Positions 1 to 3,985 of a DNA stretch of 6,695 bases are shown here, piece by piece. How positions within the stretch are numbered: position 1 is the stretch's first letter; each line of letters starts with the position of its first letter. Made by a program: the position numbers and the translations under genes. This stretch comes from Prolixibacteraceae bacterium. GTDB taxonomy: Bacteria; Bacteroidota; Bacteroidia; Bacteroidales; Prolixibacteraceae. Under the pieces are notes generated by a model that did not search any database, was not told where the DNA came from, and was given only the letters and a program-made list of their open reading frames with translations. The stretch covers positions 1 through 6,695 of the forward strand of contig JAEUSS010000129.1 of assembly GCA_016788685.1 (NCBI GenBank), given 5' to 3'.

Positions 1-166
1 CGACGATTTATACCTGATCCGCGAAACGGCCAGGCAACTGCTGGCCGCCACCGAACCCGAAGGCAGCGAAATACGCTTGCTGGGCATTACGCTTTCCAAT
101 TTTGGCGAATTGCCGCCACCCGGCCGCAGGCAAAAGCTGCCGGGGCAACTGCGCCTTTTCCCCTGA
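1..166 (+). CDS. dinB: DNA polymerase IV (Y-family), C-terminal end, partial
   Basis: Only the last 54 codons are present (frame from base 2, TGA at 164-166); the start lies left of the window. The visible residues include the stretch IRLLGITLSNF, typical of the end of the little-finger domain of Pol IV-type Y-family polymerases, followed by a Pro/Arg-rich linker and the near-terminal motif QLRLF. That motif fits the QLxLF beta-clamp binding peptide by which Pol IV is tethered to the sliding clamp. From family knowledge, the enzyme performs low-fidelity translesion synthesis in the cytoplasm, often under damage control. The catalytic palm and fingers are outside the window, so activity cannot be judged. 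The gene converges with the receptor gene 19 bp away. Another Y-family polymerase such as UmuC is possible, but the LLGITLSN plus clamp-motif ending favours DinB. Confidence 0.8.
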   Translation, partial: DDLYLIRETARQLLAATEPEGSEIRLLGITLSNFGELPPPGRRQKLPGQLRLFP

Positions 167-172
167 GGGAGA

Positions 173-187
173 GATTGGCGACCAATC
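173..187. terminator. Short hairpin between convergent genes, possible weak bidirectional terminator
   Basis: A perfect 6-bp inverted repeat, GATTGG and CCAATC, with a 3-nt loop lies in the convergent gap and reaches into the receptor's stop codon. On the plus strand an AT-rich run (ATATTTTAAA) follows about 7 nt later. On the minus strand no T-tract follows. Convergent position supports a terminator role, but the stem is short and lacks an adjacent U-run. Confidence 0.3.
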
Positions 188-2270
188 AGAACGAATATTT
201 TAAACTCAGCAGGGTTTTGTAGTTCCGGGGCAATCCGGGGTAATAATAGCGGGGCGTTTGGTTTCCGGCGGCCGTGGCGTTAATCAGGATCATGGAAGCA
301 TAATGCCGGTCGAACAGGTTCTGTACTCCGGAAGAAAAGGCGACCGAAAGGCGGTTGAACGATTTTTCGTATCCGGCCGCCAGGTTGGCCAGTTGATAGG
401 CATCGGTAAACAGCGTATTGTCGTCGCGCATGGGCATTCGTCCAACGGTTTGGAAGTGCAGGTTCACGAAAAAGCCCCGTGCGTGGGTGGTTTCCAGCAT
501 CCAGTTGGTGACCGAGGCCGGAGTTCCGGTCAGTTTATTTCCTGAATAGTCGTTGCCGTTATCCACCAATCGGGCAAAGCGGTAGCGGGTCAGGCTGGTG
601 TTTATCCTGAAAAAGGAAGACCATTCGGGGCGGGCAATCACTCGGTAATCCAGTTTGATTTCCACGCCGGGATGTTTGGTTTGCCCGGCATTGATGCCCA
701 TGTATTCGTCATCGGCAGTCCGGCGGGCAACCAGCAGGTTTTTTACGTTCATGTAATAGGCCGAAACTTCGAAAAAGAGCGATCGGGCAACCGATCCTTT
801 GGCGCCCAGCTCCATATTCCAGCCGGTTTCGGGTTCGATGGCCGTGTTGCGCAGGCCGCCGGGCATCAGCGTTTCTTCGAGGGTGGGAGGGGAGAACCCG
901 TGGCTCACCACTGCAAACAGGCTGATTTTTTCGGTTGTCTTCCAGTTGGCCGCCAGTCGTGGCGAAATCACCGGGTCAAAAGCCTGCTTTCCGCCCTGAT
1001 CGCCGTTTGACCGAAAATGATCGTTGTAGCGGTAGCTGGTCTGGTTCCAGTTCAGACTGGCTGACAATTGCACGCGTTGCCTGAAATTCAGGTCGGCCAG
1101 GATAAACACATTGTTGTAGCTGCGGAATTCTTCGTTGTCCGTCAACAGGTTTCCTGCCGTCCGGTTGTTGTTCTGAAGCGTTTGCCAACGGTAGTTTTCG
1201 GTAAAGAATTCGTTGCCAACGATCAGGCGGCTGGTTGTTTTTCCGGCGATGTATTTCTTTTCGACGACCGAACGCAGGCCCAGGTAGTGGTTTTTTTCCT
1301 GAAGAATGTTGAAGGGCCGCAACTCGTTGTTCCGATTGGTTTGTCCGAAGGTACTAAGTTTAGCCAGCCAGTTTTTACCGAAGGTTTGCTGAACGGAAAT
1401 TCCGCCGAAAGCCTTCCGGTAATCTTCGTATCCTTTGGCGGCAGCCCAGTTTGCCGCGGCTTTTTCGGGTGTTTCCCGGAAGGTTTTCAGGTCGATGGAA
1501 CTCGGAATGTAGGCGTCCATTTTGATGAAAGCCGCCAGCAGATCAATCCGGGTCTGGTTGCGGGTAAATGCCGAAGTCCAGGTCAGATTATGGCGGTTGG
1601 TCGCATTGTTCTCGCGGTATCCGTCCGAATGAATCCGGTTGTAAACCAGCGAATGCCCGGTGTTTGGACCGGCAACAGCCAGCTTTCCGGTGTATTTGAT
1701 GGTCTGGAACGAGCCAACTGAAATTTGCTGGGCAAACTGATCTTTGGTTGGCAGGTCGGGATTAAACAGCAAAACGCCACCCAATCCGGCGCCGTAAAAT
1801 CCGGAGGACGGGCCTTTGATGATTTCGATGTCGGCAATCTGTTCCAGGTCCAGGTCTTCGAGCGTAGTCTCGCCAACGCCGTTGGTCAGCGGAATATCGC
1901 CGTAATAGGCCCTGATTTTATTGCTTCCGTACGGTGAGCGGGTTCCGATGCCGCGAATGGTCAGCCGGTTGGTATTGATCGATCCGCTTTGCATCCATAC
2001 TCCGGCTATTTTATTGACCGATGGTGCCAGGGTGAAGGCCGGTTCGCGCAGCAGCTGGCGGTTGGGAATAATTCCGATGGCGCCGGGAGTATCGAGCAGC
2101 CGTTTTTCTGAACGGAACGCTTTGACCACCACTTCCTGAATGTTGACGATCGTGTCAGCACGGTCGCCTGACTGCTCTTGCGGCAACTCTGGTTGGTTGT
2201 TCTGCGCTTGAATCAGAAAAGAAATCAGGATGAAGAATACCGTAAATATTTTAGTTTGGGCTGGCTTCAT
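186..2270 (-). CDS. TonB-dependent outer-membrane receptor (FecA-like size class)
   Basis: This is a complete 694-residue protein. It starts at ATG (2270-2268) and stops at TGA (188-186). Residues 1-22 form a signal peptide: basic start, hydrophobic FFILISFLI core, and an AQA cleavage region. A TonB-box-like QEVVV lies at about 45-49. The plug domain spans about 56-172 and includes RLTIRGIGTR and the characteristic IEIIKGPSSGFYGAGLGG segment (about 148-165). The rest is a 22-strand-type beta-barrel rich in alternating aromatic residues. Near the end come NLFDRHYAS and PGLPRNY, and the last residue is Phe, the usual BAM-recognised terminus. There is no N-terminal carboxypeptidase-regulatory-like domain and the length is well short of SusC proteins, so a metal-chelate receptor (ferric siderophore or similar) is likelier than a glycan importer. 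The substrate is not identifiable here: no SusD, sigma/anti-sigma pair or siderophore gene is adjacent. The gap to the upstream small gene is 70 bp, with no clear TAnnTTTG-type promoter. A hairpin covers the start codon (see that entry). Confidence 0.93.
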   Translation of the reverse strand: MKPAQTKIFTVFFILISFLIQAQNNQPELPQEQSGDRADTIVNIQEVVVKAFRSEKRLLDTPGAIGIIPNRQLLREPAFTLAPSVNKIAGVWMQSGSINTNRLTIRGIGTRSPYGSNKIRAYYGDIPLTNGVGETTLEDLDLEQIADIEIIKGPSSGFYGAGLGGVLLFNPDLPTKDQFAQQISVGSFQTIKYTGKLAVAGPNTGHSLVYNRIHSDGYRENNATNRHNLTWTSAFTRNQTRIDLLAAFIKMDAYIPSSIDLKTFRETPEKAAANWAAAKGYEDYRKAFGGISVQQTFGKNWLAKLSTFGQTNRNNELRPFNILQEKNHYLGLRSVVEKKYIAGKTTSRLIVGNEFFTENYRWQTLQNNNRTAGNLLTDNEEFRSYNNVFILADLNFRQRVQLSASLNWNQTSYRYNDHFRSNGDQGGKQAFDPVISPRLAANWKTTEKISLFAVVSHGFSPPTLEETLMPGGLRNTAIEPETGWNMELGAKGSVARSLFFEVSAYYMNVKNLLVARRTADDEYMGINAGQTKHPGVEIKLDYRVIARPEWSSFFRINTSLTRYRFARLVDNGNDYSGNKLTGTPASVTNWMLETTHARGFFVNLHFQTVGRMPMRDDNTLFTDAYQLANLAAGYEKSFNRLSVAFSSGVQNLFDRHYASMILINATAAGNQTPRYYYPGLPRNYKTLLSLKYSF

Positions 2271-2277
2271 CCTGATT
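2223..2277 (-). promoter_or_regulatory. 13-bp perfect inverted repeat covering the receptor start codon
   Basis: The arms are AATCAGGATGAAG and CTTCATCCTGATT, at 2277-2265 and 2235-2223 on the minus strand, separated by 29 nt. All 13 positions pair. In the mRNA the 5' arm contains the only purine-rich ribosome-binding candidate (CAGG) and the ATG start codon. The 3' arm encodes part of the signal-peptide core (FILI). If formed, the hairpin would hide the initiation site, as in translational control by occlusion. That role is inference; a chance match in signal-peptide codons remains possible. Confidence 0.45.
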
Positions 2278-2340
2278 CATTCAACGCATAATTGTTGGGT
2301 ACAGACTTTTATAAACTTGTTCGGAGAGTTAATTCGGTTT

Positions 2341-2469
2341 TCAGTCTTTTATCTTCTTGGGTTTACAGAGTTTATCTTCTTTCTTTGCTTTTCGTTCGCA
2401 GCGTTTACAAACAAATTTTGCATCGTCCTTCTCTTTGTAATCCTCGTTTTTACACTGGGTCTTGCTCAT
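2341..2469 (-). CDS. Small Lys-rich four-cysteine protein, putative zinc-binding, unknown function
   Basis: This short frame has 42 codons, starting at ATG (2469-2467) and ending at TGA (2343-2341). The protein begins MSKTQCKNEDYKEKD and contains FVCKRCE and KLCKPKKIKD. Four cysteines (C6, C21, C24, C35) include one CxxC pair, the pattern of a compact zinc-binding knuckle or ribbon. By count it has 14 Lys, 2 Arg and 9 acidic residues, so it is strongly basic. It has no signal peptide or membrane segment and should be cytoplasmic. The start lies 2 bp after the stop of the kinase-RapZ gene, with an AGGA about 12 nt upstream inside that gene, which suggests co-transcription and translational coupling. 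Reality is supported by the Cys/Lys pattern, tight spacing and lack of any competing gene. From memory, similar small Cys/Lys proteins occur in Bacteroidota, but I could not verify this. Function is unknown; nucleic-acid binding is a guess from charge and cysteines. Confidence 0.75.
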   Translation of the reverse strand: MSKTQCKNEDYKEKDDAKFVCKRCERKAKKEDKLCKPKKIKD

Positions 2470-2471
2470 AT

Positions 2472-3902
2472 CTATTTCTTATCCTGTTCGACGTGCTGTA
2501 AAACAACCTCGACGGGGTAATTGTTTTTCAGATACTCTGCTAATTTTTCGGCCGCGTAAACCGAGCGGTGCTGCCCGCCTGTACAACCGAAACTGACACA
2601 CAGGTGCGAAAATCCCCGCAGCGAATATACCTCAACCGAATGGGATACGAGTTTGAAAACGGGTTCCAGAAAGTCGGCCATCGTCGATTTTTCTTCCAGA
2701 AACTGCTGAACCTGCGGATCTTTTCCGGTCAGGTGCTTGTATTCGGCGTATTTCCCGGGGTTGTGGATGGCGCGGCAATCGAACACAAAACCTCCGCCAT
2801 TTCCGGAAGGATCTTTGGGGATTCCTTTTTTGAACGAAAAACTGCTGACCCGTACCGTCAGCCGGTCGTTCACGGGGGCGATGGATTTCAGGAATTCCGA
2901 TTCGGTGACGGCTTTCAGGACTTTAAACAGCTCGGGTAATTTGGCCTGAATGGTGTTTCTGTCCAGCAAAGTTTCCAGGTTCTTCAGCGCAAACGGAATA
3001 CTTTTCAGGAAATGTTCCTTTTTTTCGTAGAAGCCCCGGAAGCCGTAGGCGCCCATCGCCTGCATAATGCGAATAAGCACGTATCCGCCAAAGAGCGATT
3101 TAAATTTTTCGCGGTCGATGTGTTTGTACTGGCTCAGTTCGTTGAGATAAAATTCGAGCAACTCTTCGCGTTCTGCTTCAGGAATATTGGCTTTGGCGTC
3201 GTACAGCAGCGAAGCCAGGTCGTATTGCAGCGCACCTTTTCGTCCGCCCTGGTAGTCGATGAAATACACCTCGCCGTCCTTGAGCATCACATTCCGGCTC
3301 TGGAAATCACGATACAGGAACGCATTGTTGTCAACGGCCAGCAGGTAGTCGCTGAAGGTTTGGAAATCATCTTCTAAAGCCTGTTCGTCGAACGGGATTT
3401 TGGCCAGTTTCAGGAAATAATACTTGAAATAATTCAGGTCCCACATCATCGATTGTTTATCGAAAGCATCGCGCGGGTAGCAATAGCTGTAATCGATGTC
3501 TTTTCCGGCAACCAGCTGGATGCGCGGAAGCTGGCGAAGCACTTTTTTGTACTCGTTTACAATTTTTACTGAAAAGCCTTCGGTTTCGCGGGTTCGTGAT
3601 AGAAAATCAAAAAGGGTCGTGTTCCCCAGGTCTTCCTGAAGGTAGGATTCCATGTTTGCATTTACGGCATAAATGTGCGGAACGGGGATGTTTTTATTCC
3701 GGAAATGAGCCGAAAATTCGAGGAAAGCCTGATTTTCCTTGATGTCCTGGTTGTGCGCGCCGATCACCTGATGATTGGCACTCTTCATCCGCGCATATTC
3801 GCGGTACGAACCCGAAGCCGGCAATTGCTCAAAAAAGGTAACTTCTTCTTTGAAGTGCGACTCAAATAAACTGATGAGCTGATCTTTTATCTTTAGTTCC
3901 AA
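2472..3902 (-). CDS. APH-fold sugar kinase fused to RapZ C-terminal domain
   Basis: The protein has 476 residues in two domains. Residues about 1-320 form an aminoglycoside-phosphotransferase-fold kinase: a nucleotide-loop region ASGSYREYARM (29-39), catalytic loop FLYRDFQSRNVML with D199 as base and N204 as metal ligand, and the DFG-equivalent FIDYQGG with D216, followed by YDLASLLYD. This pattern resembles the AmgK/MurK-type amino-sugar kinases more than drug-resistance enzymes. Residues about 345-470 match the RapZ (YvcJ) C-terminal domain: SFSFKKGIP, FDCRAIHNPG (374-383), LTGKD, and the signature FGCTGGQHRSVYAAEKLAEYL near 438-458. In E. coli RapZ this domain senses glucosamine-6-phosphate and binds the GlmZ/GlmY small RNAs, but there it follows a P-loop ATPase, absent here. 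A role in cell-wall amino-sugar phosphorylation or sensing is inference. The start is a TTG at 3902-3900: the frame is closed by TGA at 3932-3930, no ATG or GTG lies between, and the first internal Met (39) would cut off the nucleotide loop. The 83-bp gap upstream shows no clear terminator or promoter. Confidence 0.88.
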   Translation of the reverse strand: MELKIKDQLISLFESHFKEEVTFFEQLPASGSYREYARMKSANHQVIGAHNQDIKENQAFLEFSAHFRNKNIPVPHIYAVNANMESYLQEDLGNTTLFDFLSRTRETEGFSVKIVNEYKKVLRQLPRIQLVAGKDIDYSYCYPRDAFDKQSMMWDLNYFKYYFLKLAKIPFDEQALEDDFQTFSDYLLAVDNNAFLYRDFQSRNVMLKDGEVYFIDYQGGRKGALQYDLASLLYDAKANIPEAEREELLEFYLNELSQYKHIDREKFKSLFGGYVLIRIMQAMGAYGFRGFYEKKEHFLKSIPFALKNLETLLDRNTIQAKLPELFKVLKAVTESEFLKSIAPVNDRLTVRVSSFSFKKGIPKDPSGNGGGFVFDCRAIHNPGKYAEYKHLTGKDPQVQQFLEEKSTMADFLEPVFKLVSHSVEVYSLRGFSHLCVSFGCTGGQHRSVYAAEKLAEYLKNNYPVEVVLQHVEQDKK

Positions 3903-3985
3903 AATGAAATATTTTACGATGTTTTTAACTCATACGCCGAACAGTTGGCAGAAAATTCAGGGTTTGCCGGTTCAGCGCGTCAAAT

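Noticed and set aside
1068..1721. Plus-strand 217-codon open frame
   Set aside because: It is fully antisense to the TonB-dependent receptor, shows no recognisable domain and has a composition typical of a shadow of a GC-biased coding strand.
2271..2340. A dedicated promoter for the receptor in the 70-bp gap
   Set aside because: I found no TAnnTTTG -7 element or convincing -33 TTTG at the right spacing, and no Fur-like palindrome; the region may simply be an operon spacer.
2230..2520. Plus-strand frame of 96 codons that looks like a small hydrophobic membrane protein (and a shorter one at 2292-2501)
   Set aside because: It lies antisense to the Lys-rich 42-residue gene and to the ends of its two neighbours; Lys codons (AAA/AAG) read as Phe/Leu on the opposite strand, which explains the hydrophobicity. 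It overlaps three better supported genes.
2568..3377. Several plus-strand open frames of 70-123 codons
   Set aside because: They are antisense to the kinase-RapZ fusion, whose catalytic motifs fix the real strand.
2472..3902. Aminoglycoside resistance gene
   Set aside because: The APH fold is shared by many sugar and choline kinases; the fusion to a RapZ domain and the YRDFQSRN/IDYQGG motifs point to a housekeeping kinase rather than drug modification.
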